From Streptomyces hygroscopicus subsp. hygroscopicus (GTDB taxonomy: Bacteria > Actinomycetota > Actinomycetes > Streptomycetales > Streptomycetaceae): 38,461 nt of DNA. Location: positions 1 through 38,461 of the forward strand of contig NZ_BBOX01000149.1 in NCBI RefSeq assembly GCF_001553455.1, in the 5' to 3' direction. Positions within the stretch are counted from its first letter, which is position 1; each line of letters opens with the position of its first letter. The position numbers were made by a program, and so were the translations under genes. Positions 16,151 through 25,636 of the stretch are shown here, piece after piece. Below the pieces are notes generated by a model. The model was not told the origin of the DNA. It was given only the letters and a program-made list of their open reading frames with translations, and did not search any database.

Positions 16151-18982
16151 TCAACCGCGAACCAGGCCAAGGTTCTCGTCGAGGCGCAGGGTCTTGTCAC
16201 CGACTCGCACTGCCTGGGCGGTTCCTGCCTGCACCGGCTGATAAAGGACGCGGAGGTCCCCCAGCATCGAATGTTCCGTCCATGATCCCGGCGGACTCAT
16301 GCTGTCCCCGTCCGGGCCGTGAAGCCAGTCGGCACGCACGGGAATCGTGCGACGCATCACCTTGCGCACGGCCGCGGCCGGCACACGATCCCCTTCAGAG
16401 GCCGATGGCAGCGGCTCCTCGCCCTCCGGGTCGAGTGTCACGCGCCCGTCCTCCTGGACGTAGGCACACAACAGGCGGACCGAGTCGGCGCCGAGCCGGG
16501 TGGACAGTTCCCACTCGTCCTCTTCGCCCTCCAGGCTGTGCAGATCGGCAAGCTGGGCAACCAGGCGCGCACGGACGATGGCCCGCAGGCCGGCCATGCT
16601 CCGTTCGGCCGTCTCCTTGCCCTTGTGGGCCACCCACGCCTTCCCCTCGGGGTTGTCCCAGCGGAACTGCTCGCCGTCGCCGTGGACAGCCTCCACGAGT
16701 GCTTGCACATCGTCCGGGACGGAAATGGTCCCGTCCTCCAGTTCCGCAAGCTGCCGGGAGGTGGCACCGAGCAGAAACTCGGAGTACACCTCCCCCCACT
16801 GCACCGGCACCGTCCCGCCACCGGTCATCGGGTCGAGCACGACCAGACGCGGCTCATCGGCCCACGCCGGGCGCCCACTCCCCTCGGGATATCCGTAGCG
16901 GGCCCAGTGATTCTCGTGCCGCCAGCACCGGCCGGCCCGCTGCAACAGCAGGGACAACGGCGCGAGGTCACTGATCACAATGTCGGCGTCCAGGTCGAGC
17001 GACTGCTCGACAACCTGCGTAGCAACGACAATCCGTCGCCGTGGCCTCGGGCCCTTGCGCCCCAGGCCGTCGGTGACGTCACGGGTACGCTCCTCGCGCA
17101 CATCCCCCGGGAAGCGAGCGTGGAGCAGCTGCACACTCCCTCCCTCGGCATGGAAGCGCCGGTCGAACTTTCTGCACAGCCGCCGGTACGTCTCCTGTGC
17201 GTCGCCGACCGTGTTGCACACCACCAGGGCTGTGCCGCCGTCCCCCTCGGCCACCGGCTGTACCAGCCGCTCGATCACCGCCATCCGGTTCCGAGCCCCT
17301 CCCTGGGAGCCGTGCACCACCGGTTCCACCGTGACGGCCAGCCTCATGCTCCGGGCGCGGGCCTGCTCCTGCCGTTGAGCCTCCGACATCTGCGTGCACC
17401 GGCCACTTTCACCGTCCACGTACAGCCAGCCGGGGTACGGGGCCGGAAACACCCGCTTGCGCAACGCCTTCGCCGAGTGACCCGCGCCCCGCAGATACTC
17501 CTTGACCAACCGGTCGCTCACCGAAGCCGGCAAGGTCGCCGACAACAGCACCACCGGCACCCCGTACGCTCCGAGCCAGTTCAGCAACCGGCCCAACAGC
17601 ACCTGCATGTACGGGTCGTAGGCGTGTGCCTCGTCCACGATGAACGTCTTGCCCGACAACGCCAGCAGACGCAGCGCGTTGTGCCGCACCGGCAGAACCG
17701 CCATGAGCGCCTGGTCGACGGTGCCGACCGCGAACTGTGCCAGCAGCGGCCGCTTGGACCCGCGCAGCCACCGCTGCGGCCGCATGTCCGCCTCCCTCCG
17801 GCGCTGCCCGGCCGCAGCCTCATCGCCGTCGCAGGTCACCACCGCCTCACTCGCAAGGTCCTCATCGGCGTAGGCACTGTTGAGCCAGGCCATACTGTGG
17901 ACCAGCGTCAGCCCAGCGTCCTGCCCCGACTGATTCAGCAGAGTCTGGGTGATCCGACCGTGCATCTGATCGCTCGTGGCCATCGTCGGCAGCAGAAACG
18001 CATACCCCCGCGTCCCGAACCTCTGTGACAGGACCCGTTCGGCCTCTAGCGCCGTCTCACTCTTCCCGTCCCCCGGCGCCGCGGTCACCAGCAGGATGCC
18101 ACCACGCCTTCCCGCCCCGACTGCCGTCGGCAACTCGTCCATGACCGATTGCTGTAGCGGGTTCGGCTCTCCGATGATGCCGTACGCCTCGGCGAACTCC
18201 TTGCGCTCCAACGGCACCGGAACCAGCCCGGCATCCCGAAGAAGTTGGGGAGCGTCCGCCTGTGAACGCCGGAAATGCTCGGCCAGCGACGGCTCGAGTT
18301 CGCGCTGGCGTCGCCTCAGATAGGTCTCCTGGCTCACCAGCCAGTCGGCAAGAATCACCACACCAGTCACCAGTACCGCGGTCGGAGCCTTGAACGACTC
18401 CGGCGCCACCGGGGACCCCAACACCTCATGCACCGCGACGGCATGCGCGACACGCTGCCGACTCCACGCGTCCCCGCCGAGGAAAGCCGAGTTGATGCTA
18501 TTTTCGGCTTGGTGGAAACGGCCGTGATGGCCACCGATGATCTCGGCTATCCGCTGAGTGACCTTCTGCTCCTCGTCCTCCTTGAAACCCAGCGCCTTCA
18601 GCACGTCTGCCGCAGCCGCCATACCAGCGACATCGTGGCCGACACGATCCGCACCCATCATCCCGCTGTCCGCACGCAATTCCGCACTCAGGTGCTGGAC
18701 CCCATGCCGTGAACAGAACTGGAACCCCGAAAGCTTGCCGATGTCGTGCAGCCCGGCACACAGCCCGACCAGAGCCCGGGCACGCTCCAGCTCGCCCCCC
18801 AGCCCCATCCCCTCGGCAATCCGGACCCGCTGGTTCTCCGACAGATAGACGTCCCACAGATGCAACGCCATCGCCGCCGCATCAAGGAGATGCCTCACCA
18901 GCGGATACGGAGGCCGCTCCGGATCCAGGCCCCGCGACTTCCCCCACGCAGACTCATCCAGCGCATCTTGCCTGCGCATCAT
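16151..18982 (-). CDS. cas3: Cas3, HD nuclease-helicase of type I-E interference
   Basis: A protein of 943 aa from the ATG at 18982, which has GGGAGG seven bases upstream; a longer frame to 19108 lacks a ribosome site. HD domain: H31, H79-D80 (GLHDIGK), H152-H153 (GGHHGRFH) and D213. Superfamily 2 helicase: Walker A APGDGKSET (302-310), DEAH (450-453), SAT (481-483), and the motif V/VI region VATQVVEQSLDLDADIVISD followed by LLLQRAGRCWRH. All key residues are present. Cas3 is recruited by Cascade and degrades the displaced DNA strand. It is transcribed away from array 2 and is first in the cas gene order. Confidence 0.96.
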   Translation of the reverse strand: MMRRQDALDESAWGKSRGLDPERPPYPLVRHLLDAAAMALHLWDVYLSENQRVRIAEGMGLGGELERARALVGLCAGLHDIGKLSGFQFCSRHGVQHLSAELRADSGMMGADRVGHDVAGMAAAADVLKALGFKEDEEQKVTQRIAEIIGGHHGRFHQAENSINSAFLGGDAWSRQRVAHAVAVHEVLGSPVAPESFKAPTAVLVTGVVILADWLVSQETYLRRRQRELEPSLAEHFRRSQADAPQLLRDAGLVPVPLERKEFAEAYGIIGEPNPLQQSVMDELPTAVGAGRRGGILLVTAAPGDGKSETALEAERVLSQRFGTRGYAFLLPTMATSDQMHGRITQTLLNQSGQDAGLTLVHSMAWLNSAYADEDLASEAVVTCDGDEAAAGQRRREADMRPQRWLRGSKRPLLAQFAVGTVDQALMAVLPVRHNALRLLALSGKTFIVDEAHAYDPYMQVLLGRLLNWLGAYGVPVVLLSATLPASVSDRLVKEYLRGAGHSAKALRKRVFPAPYPGWLYVDGESGRCTQMSEAQRQEQARARSMRLAVTVEPVVHGSQGGARNRMAVIERLVQPVAEGDGGTALVVCNTVGDAQETYRRLCRKFDRRFHAEGGSVQLLHARFPGDVREERTRDVTDGLGRKGPRPRRRIVVATQVVEQSLDLDADIVISDLAPLSLLLQRAGRCWRHENHWARYGYPEGSGRPAWADEPRLVVLDPMTGGGTVPVQWGEVYSEFLLGATSRQLAELEDGTISVPDDVQALVEAVHGDGEQFRWDNPEGKAWVAHKGKETAERSMAGLRAIVRARLVAQLADLHSLEGEEDEWELSTRLGADSVRLLCAYVQEDGRVTLDPEGEEPLPSASEGDRVPAAAVRKVMRRTIPVRADWLHGPDGDSMSPPGSWTEHSMLGDLRVLYQPVQAGTAQAVRVGDKTLRLDENLGLVRG

Positions 18983-19187
18983 GGCGTTTCCTCCCACTTC
19001 GACACTGGCTCGCGTCCCGCCACACGGCGGGAGGTGGCTCCGCCGACTGATCCAAGCACCCACCACTGACACCTTGGCCCGACTGCTGTCATCCGACGGC
19101 CTTGCCACCGAGTGCCGCTTTTCCCGGGCGTGCCTTGGATAAAGTGGGCATCGTGCAGCCCCTGGAGCGTTTCACCTCATCCGACGT
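18983..19187. promoter_or_regulatory. Divergent intergenic region between cas3 and array 2
   Basis: About 205 bases that must carry the cas3 promoter (leftwards) and probably the array 2 promoter (rightwards). A perfect hairpin TCCCGCC (19015-19021) / GGCGGGA (19026-19032) with a 4-base loop lies 33-50 bases upstream of the cas3 start, where it would fall in the mRNA leader or serve as an operator. On the + strand, TTGGATAAAGT at about 19135-19145 is a possible -10 region for the array. I could not fix -35 boxes for either direction. Confidence 0.45.
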
Positions 19188-19232
19188 GGCAAAGAACAAG
19201 CAAAGTCGTTTCTAAGTCGCAGGTCAGAAAGG
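19188..19232 (+). promoter_or_regulatory. Leader of CRISPR array 2
   Basis: Forty-five bases directly before the first repeat. They match the array 1 leader in the order CAAAGAA, GCAAAG, TCT, AAGT, GCAGGTCAG, AAG. The stretch is visibly richer in A and T than its surroundings. The conservation next to both first repeats points to a role in spacer integration. Confidence 0.75.
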
Positions 19233-22200
19233 GTCCTCCCCGCCGACGCGGGGGTGTTCCTCTGGAGCGCGCCGTGCGGCTTGATGCGGAATCGTCCTCC
19301 CCGCCGACGCGGGGGTGTTCCGGCCATGGATGTACTGCGAAACGACGGGGCAGTGTCCTCCCCGCCGACGCGGGGGTGTTCCGATCGCAATCGTGGGTTA
19401 TTTGTTGTGCGTTTCGTCCTCCCCGCCGACGCGGGGGTGTTCCGCTGCTGGGGCGGGCGTGCTTGAGGGCCTGGCCGTCCTCCCCGCCGACGCGGGGGTG
19501 TTCCGAATCATGACCGGTCCCCCTTGTGAGGCGTGTAGTCCTCCCCGCCGACGCGGGGGTGTTCCGCCGACGAGCAGCAGCACGGTCACCACCCCGAGGT
19601 CCTCCCCGCCGACGCGGGGGTGTTCCGGATCAGCCGGAGCTCCGGTGCGGCGCCGGGGGGGTCCTCCCCGCCGACGCGGGGGTGTTCCACCACGTCCAGC
19701 ACCCCAGGGCCCGCAGTTCCCGTCCTCCCCGCCGACGCGGGGGTGTTCCGCCGATCCACGGGGGTTTGCTGGTGCCGTCGGCGTCCTCCCCGCCGACGCG
19801 GGGGTGTTCCGTCGGAGATCACTCCCGAGGTCATGTCCATCACGTCCTCCCCGCCGACGCGGGGGTGTTCCGGCCAGCAGCAGCGATGCCTTGCTGTCGG
19901 TGCGGTCCTCCCCGCCGACGCGGGGGTGTTCCGGGCACTATGGCGGAGAGTAGATGTCGCCATAGGTCCTCCCCGCCGACGCGGGGGTGTTCCGACCACG
20001 GTGAGGCTCACGTGGGGGGCTGTTGCGTCCTCCCCGCCGACGCGGGGGTGTTCCGCCCTTCCCGTCCGGCGCCCCGCTCCGGTACGGGTCCTCCCCGCCG
20101 ACGCGGGGGTGTTCCGGTGGACGGTTTCGCTGCGATGCAGTTGGCGGAGTCCTCCCCGCCGACGCGGGGGTGTTCCGTTCCGGACCCAGCCGTCCCGCTG
20201 CAGGAGGTCGTCCTCCCCGCCGACGCGGGGGTGTTCCGCAGGGCGTCCAGGCAGTAGGGGCCCCAGCCGAGTCCTCCCCGCCGACGCGGGGGTGTTCCGC
20301 TCGGCGCCGGTGGCCTTCACGAGGGCCATGAGTCCTCCCCGCCGACGCGGGGGTGTTCCGGCGTGCGGCGTCATCCGCAACATCAAGGTCAGGTCCTCCC
20401 CGCCGACGCGGGGGTGTTCCGGCCGTGCTCGCCGAGCGCCAGGTCCTCATCCTGTCCTCCCCGCCGACGCGGGGGTGTTCCGCGCTGGCACCCGGGCACG
20501 CCGTACCTGCCGGGGTCCTCCCCGCCGACGCGGGGGTGTTCCGCTGGTGCGCTATCGCCTCGTCGCGGGTGGCGTGTCCTCCCCGCCGACGCGGGGGTGT
20601 TCCAACGGGGGCGGCCCCGGGCGGGGTGCTGCGAACGTTCTCCCCGCCGACGCGGGGGTGTTCCGCAGCCGACCTCTGATCACCGCACGACCGAGGGGTC
20701 CTCCCCGCCGACGCGGGGGTGTTCCGGATCACACCTACGCCGTCTCCAGCCGCGACGAGTCCTCCCCGCCGACGCGGGGGTGTTCCGCGGTACGCCGTGC
20801 GGAGATCGTCACCCGCTCGGTCCTCCCCGCCGACGCGGGGGTGTTCCGACGTTGACCAGGGTACGGGCGGTGCTTTTCACGTCCTCCCCGCCGACGCGGG
20901 GGTGTTCCGGCCGGGTCCCACCCGGTCCAGCTTCACCTGACGTCCTCCCCGCCGACGCGGGGGTGTTCCGCGGGTGTTCCCGTCGGTGTTCGCCTCGTTC
21001 GCGTCCTCCCCGCCGACGCGGGGGTGTTCCGTACCTGCGTGCGTACAGGGCCGTCAACGCACAGTCCTCCCCGCCGACGCGGGGGTGTTCCGCCGGGCAC
21101 GAGTTCCGCGTGATCAAGCGGCCCGTCCTCCCCGCCGACGCGGGGGTGTTCCGATCTTCACGATGGGCGGACACACATGGTCGGTGTCCTCCCCGCCGAC
21201 GCGGGGGTGTTCCGCGCTGGCACCCGGGCACGCCGTACCTGCCGGGGTCCTCCCCGCCGACGCGGGGGTGTTCCGGTCCACAACCAGGGCCGGGCGGTCG
21301 ACGTGATGTCCTCCCCGCCGACGCGGGGGTGTTCCGGACGGCACGGTCTACATGGTCGGCTGGGGCCGGTCCTCCCCGCCGACGCGGGGGTGTTCCGCGC
21401 AGCGCGGCGACCAACGTCCTCGGGGATGTGTCCTCCCCGCCGACGCGGGGGTGTTCCGGCCGATTCGGACGGCTGCAACGCGTTCCCCTCGTCCTCCCCG
21501 CCGACGCGGGGGTGTTCCGGTGGCCAGTGCATCGCGCACCCACTGCACGGCGTCCTCCCCGCCGACGCGGGGGTGTTCCGACAACCCCGAGCACCCACAG
21601 CACGGGAGCCCCGTCCTCCCCGCCGACGCGGGGGTGTTCCGGTGCGGTTGCCGGAGGACATCTACGAGTGGTAGTCCTCCCCGCCGACGCGGGGGTGTTC
21701 CGGTCAACCGTTCACCCGGACTTCGGGAGCTTGAGTCCTCCCCGCCGACGCGGGGGTGTTCCGGTGGCCAGTGCATCGCGCACCCACTGCACGGCGTCCT
21801 CCCCGCCGACGCGGGGGTGTTCCGTAGCGCAGCCGGACGCCGAGGATCTGCGCTGGGTCCTCCCCGCCGACGCGGGGGTGTTCCGTAGCGCAGCCGGACG
21901 CCGAGGATCTGCGCTGGGTCCTCCCCGCCGACGCGGGGGTGTTCCGTACCAAGGTATCTCCCAGCGGCGTGACACCTCGTCCTCCCCGCCGACGCGGGGG
22001 TGTTCCGAGGTGCATTTCCCCGTGGACACCCCGGCGATCGTCCTCCCCGCCGATGCGGGGGTGTTCCGGCCGGACGTGGTCCCACCGCGCCCGGATCGTC
22101 GTCCTCCCCGCCGATGCGGGGGTGTTCCGGCCGGACGTGGTCCCACCGCGCCCGGATCGTCGTCCTCCCCGCCGATGCGGGGGTGTTCCGGCCGGACGTG

Positions 22201-23233
22201 GTCCCACCGCGCCCGGATCGTCGTCCTCCCCGCCGACGCGGGGGTGTTCCGACCTCAAGAAGGTGCTGTCCTTCCACCAGCGGGTCCTCCCCGCCGACGC
22301 GGGGGTGTTCCGCCGCCGGTGTGTTCATCCACGTCCAGGAGGACGTCCTCCCCGCCGACGCGGGGGTGTTCCGCCCTTCGTCCAACAGGCCCGCCGGGCG
22401 GGCGTGTCCTCCCCGCCGACGCGGGGGTGTTCCGCAGCACCTGACCAGGGGTGGTCAGGGATGAGCGTCCTCCCCGCCGACGCGGGGGTGTTCCGACGAG
22501 GCAGGAACGGGACCGCCAGGACGAACAGTCCTCCCCGCCGACGCGGGGGTGTTCCGGCGAGTACGACGAGGATGGATCCGCCGGTGGTGTCCTCCCCGCC
22601 GACGCGGGGGTGTTCTGACCGCCGGCGCCTGTGCCTGCCCCCGGCCCTGGTCCTCCCCGCCGATGCGGGGGTGTTCCGGCGTCGTCAACGTCCTCGCCGT
22701 GGGCTGCCCCGTCCTCCCCGCCGACGCGGGGGTGTTCCGTCGACCCCGGCCCGGTCGCTGAGCACCTTGCCGTCCTCCCCGCCGACGCGGGGGTGTTCCG
22801 ACCTCGCCACCGTGGCGCACAGAGCCGGGACGGTCCTCCCCGCCGACGCGGGGGTGTTCCGGCGGTGGTCATTTCGGCGTCCAGGCGGGCGTCGTCCTCC
22901 CCGCCGACGCGGGGGTGTTCCCGACCGCGAGGAGATGGCAATGGCCCGGTACGAGCGGGAGTCCTCCCCGCCGACGCGGGGGTGTTCCGCCCATCGCCCA
23001 CGGAAGCTACAAGGGCGCCGAGTCCTCCCCGCCGACGCGGGGGTGTTCCGACGGATCAGAAAGCTGTCCAAGAGCCGCGCACGTCCTCTCCGCCGACGCG
23101 GGGGTGTTCCGCCAACCCAGGGAGGAGCGGCGTTCACCTACCTGTCCTCCCCGCCGATGCGGGGGTGTTCCGGCGTCGTCAACGTCCTCGCCGTGGGCTG
23201 CCCCGTCCTCCCCGCCGACGCGGGAATGTTCCG
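19233..23233 (+). CRISPR. CRISPR array 2, type I-E, 66 repeats and 65 spacers
   Basis: The 29-base repeat begins GTCCTCCCCGCCGACGCGGG and ends GGTGTTCCG. I counted starts from 19233 to 23205. All steps are 61 bases except 19599-19661 (62) and 22894-22961 (67, a 38-base spacer); these sum exactly to the total length. The first repeat ends in T instead of G. Variant repeats with GATGCGGG occur at 22040, 22101, 22162, 22650 and 23144. Repeat 20637 has GTTC for GTCC, 23083 has CTCTCC, and the last (23205) has GGGAATG. Identical spacers: 20483 and 21215; 21520 and 21764; 21825 and 21886; 22069, 22130 and 22191; 22679 and 23173. The degenerate last repeat and the shared leader on the left show rightward transcription. 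Confidence 0.97.
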
Positions 23234-24179
23234 GAGTTTGACGACGTCGCGCCTGATGTCCCCGAGTGCCCCGCCGCAGAGGGTGCAGGGTGACCCGCGC
23301 ACGCTGACCCTGCTGGACCTGAACGCGCGGTTCCTGCCGCACGGGCAGTTCCGGCAGCTGGTGGCCAACATCCAGCGGGATGGGCGTCTCACCTCGACTC
23401 CCGCTGGTGTGCCACCGAGAGCGGGCGCCTGATCGTGCTGTCCGGCAACCACCGGACGTTGGCGGCGATCGAGGCCCGGACTGGAGCAGATCTGGTGGAT
23501 GCAGATCGACCAGCCGTTGCCCCGCCAGCGGCAGATCGCGCTCCAGCTCTCCCACAACGCCACCGCGGGGCAGGACGACCCGGCCATCCTCAAGGAGCTC
23601 TACGAAAAGCTGGAGTCGGTGGAGTGGCGGCAGTGCACGGGCCTGGACGACAAGACGCTGGGCGCCCGCTGGAGAGGTCGACGTGGCCAGCTCGGGGAGG
23701 CGAACCTCGACTTCGCCTCCGTACAGCTGATGTTCCTGTCCGACGAGCTGGAGCGCGCCGAGGCGGCCTTCGACTCGGCGCGGGCCACGGGCGCCACTGA
23801 TCAGCGGTGGCTGGCCGGGCTGGAGCAGTACGAGCCTGTGCTGGTCGCGCTGGAGACCTCCCGCATGGCGTACAAGGTCGGCAACAGTGCGACCACGTTC
23901 GGCGTGATCCTCGCAGTGTTCGAGCGGCACCTGGGTGAGCTGGCGGCGCCGCTGGAGACGGTGTTCGGTGTGCGGGAGGTGCCGGTGGAGACCGCGGCCG
24001 CGATCCGGGCCGCGATCGACCGGCTGGTGCGTGAGGGGAGCGTGCCGGAGAACGCACCGTGGCGGGCGCTGGAAGTCCTTGCCGCACGGGAGCCCCTGTA
24101 CTCCAGCTGCAGAGCGTGGTCTTCAGACGTCCGGTGGCGTGATCGAGCGGAGTTGACGCGCCGCGTCGGCGAGCCTTGA
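23234..24179 (+). pseudogene. ParB-like phage/plasmid protein, frameshifted
   Basis: The reading moves between frames but gives one continuous ParB-type protein. LLDLNARFLPHGQFRQLVAN then IQRDGRLTSTP is in frame 3 (to about 23400). SGRLIVLSGNHRTLAAIEA is in frame 2 (about 23423-23480). LEQIWWMQIDQPLPRQRQIA then LQLSHNATAGQDDPAILKEL is in frame 3 from about 23480. A short EVDVAS stretch near 23675 is in frame 1. The remaining ~160 residues (GEANLDFASVQLMFLSDELE onwards) run in frame 3 to the TGA at 24177. The LSGNHR and QLSHN motifs belong to the ParB N-terminal nuclease-like domain of phage and mobile-element proteins. At least three frameshifts make it non-functional unless the sequence has errors. 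Confidence 0.75.
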
Positions 24180-24180
24180 C

Positions 24181-24200
24181 CGGAGTGAGTGCTCACTCCG
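24181..24200. promoter_or_regulatory. Palindromic operator upstream of the TetR gene
   Basis: Perfect 9-bp arms CGGAGTGAG and CTCACTCCG separated by TG, ending 12 bases before the TetR ATG at 24213. The size and position fit a TetR autoregulatory site; that the adjacent regulator binds it is inferred. Confidence 0.7.
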
Positions 24201-24212
24201 AAACTTGTCTCC

Positions 24213-24854
24213 ATGACGACCGCATCCAGTCGGCGCAGAGCACCGGCGATGGACCCCGACAGCCGCCGGGAGATGATTGTCCGTGCCGCGCTTCCCCTCG
24301 TGATCGAGCACGGCAGCGCGGTGACGACACGCCAGGTCGCCCGGGCCGCGGGCATTGGGGAGGGCACCATCTTCCGCGTCTTCGCGGACAAGGAGGAGCT
24401 GCTGGACGCGTGCGTCACCGAGGCGCTCAGTCCGGCCAACGCCCTCGACGAACTCGCCCTGGTTCCCATGGACCAGCCGCTTGCCGACCGGCTGGGCGAG
24501 GCCGCCTTGGCGCTGCAGGCCCATCTGGACCGGGTCGGCGCGGTGGTCGGGGCGCTTCATGCGACGGGCGGGCGGGGGCGTGGTGGCCGGTCCGGTGGCA
24601 CGGCGGGCTTGCCTGATCGTGCGGCCGGTTCGCAGCCCGTTCGGGAGGCGTTGGCCGAACTCTTCGAGCCCGAGCGGGAGTCGCTGCGGTTGCCTCCCGA
24701 GCGGGCGGCGTTGATCTTCCTCGGGCTCCTGTTCGCCGGGGCCGACAGGCCGCCGACCGGAGGCGAGCCGACGGATCCGGCGCCGCAATGGGCGGTGCGC
24801 GACCTCGTCGACGTCTTCCTGCACGGCGTCCTGTCCCAGCCAGTCGAGACCTGA
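24213..24854 (+). CDS. TetR-family transcriptional regulator
   Basis: A protein of 213 aa. The N-terminal helix-turn-helix is at about residues 30-65 (VTTRQVARAAGIGEGTIFRV then FADKEELLDA), the canonical TetR pattern. The C-terminal ligand domain has a Gly-rich loop (GGRGRGGRSGG). A GTG eight codons upstream (24189) lies inside the palindromic operator, so I take the ATG at 24213, although no strong ribosome site precedes it. The next gene starts 12 bases after the stop, so the pair is one operon. The regulator probably controls itself and the VOC protein. Confidence 0.85.
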   Translation: MTTASSRRRAPAMDPDSRREMIVRAALPLVIEHGSAVTTRQVARAAGIGEGTIFRVFADKEELLDACVTEALSPANALDELALVPMDQPLADRLGEAALALQAHLDRVGAVVGALHATGGRGRGGRSGGTAGLPDRAAGSQPVREALAELFEPERESLRLPPERAALIFLGLLFAGADRPPTGGEPTDPAPQWAVRDLVDVFLHGVLSQPVET

Positions 24855-24866
24855 GAGAGACAGAGC

Positions 24867-25232
24867 ATGTCCATCACGCTGAACCACACCATCGTTCCAG
24901 CCCTCGACAACGAGGCAGCGGCGCGCTTCTTCGCCTCCGTCATGGGACTGGACTATCGGGGTGCCGACCGGCATTTCGCGCCGGTGCGGGTCAACGATTC
25001 CCTGACGCTGGACTTCATGTCCGTCGAGAATCCGGTCGGCCACCACCTGGCCTTCGACGTGGACCCGTCGTCCTTCGACGAGATCCTCGCCCGGCTCGAC
25101 TCCGCCGGGGTGCCCTATGGCAACGATCCCAGGGAGCCCGGCAACGGCCGGATCGACCATCCGCTGTGCGCTCGCGGCCTGTACTTCACCGATGACGCCG
25201 GAAACCTCTACGAGGTCATGTCCCCCAGGTAG
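24867..25232 (+). CDS. VOC-family (glyoxalase/bleomycin-resistance fold) protein
   Basis: A protein of 121 aa with the single-module VOC pattern: the betaalphabetabetabeta opening NHTIVPALDNEAAARFFASV and the second half HHLAFDVDPSSFDEILARL then GLYFTDDAGNLYEVMSP. Candidate metal ligands are H7, H60 and E116. Members range from dioxygenases to drug-binding proteins, so the substrate is not predictable. GAGAGACAGAG precedes the ATG. Co-transcription with the TetR gene suggests induction by a small molecule. Confidence 0.85.
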   Translation: MSITLNHTIVPALDNEAAARFFASVMGLDYRGADRHFAPVRVNDSLTLDFMSVENPVGHHLAFDVDPSSFDEILARLDSAGVPYGNDPREPGNGRIDHPLCARGLYFTDDAGNLYEVMSPR

Positions 25233-25636
25233 CGGACATCCGGTCTCGTCGGTGGTCACGGCCGGCGCGGGTTCGGGCTTGATGGCCGCGCCGCCAGGCC
25301 GACAAGATCCTCGGATCGGCTTGCCTGCGACGGTCGCGTACCCCCAGCGGTCGTGTACTCCCGGCGGTGACGGACCGCTCCGGGATCGACGGCGCTTTCG
25401 AGGCGCTGAAGCGGCGTGGCTGCCGGGGGCGCCCGGTCGGTCGGCGTTCCCTCCCTCGCCGCACTTCGCCGTGGCGGCAGCCCGCCTCGCTCCATGACGA
25501 CGTAGACGACGTCGCGCATCCGGCTCTGCCCGGCATGCGGCGCGGCGTGGAGTCCGCTTATGTGAGGGGTGGCAACTCTCTGTGATCGCCGTGGCGTCGC
25601 GGGACGGCCCTACGGCGCTGAGGAGGTACGACCCTG
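25233..25636. other. Intergenic region with no recognisable gene
   Basis: About 400 bases. Short frames exist on both strands (for example a leftward one from 25519 starting MRDVVYVVMERGG), but none shows a domain, codon bias or a convincing ribosome site. GAGGAGG at 25620-25626 belongs to the next gene. It may be eroded coding DNA. Confidence 0.4.

Noticed and set aside
19172..23137. Large apparent proteins (up to ~690 aa) of repeated VLPADAGVFR / EHPRVGGED units
   Set aside because: Same artefact from the repeats of array 2; the unit is the 29-base repeat plus spacer.
25216..25585. Short frames in the gap before the propeller gene
   Set aside because: No recognisable motif, no conserved-looking start, and they overlap each other on opposite strands.
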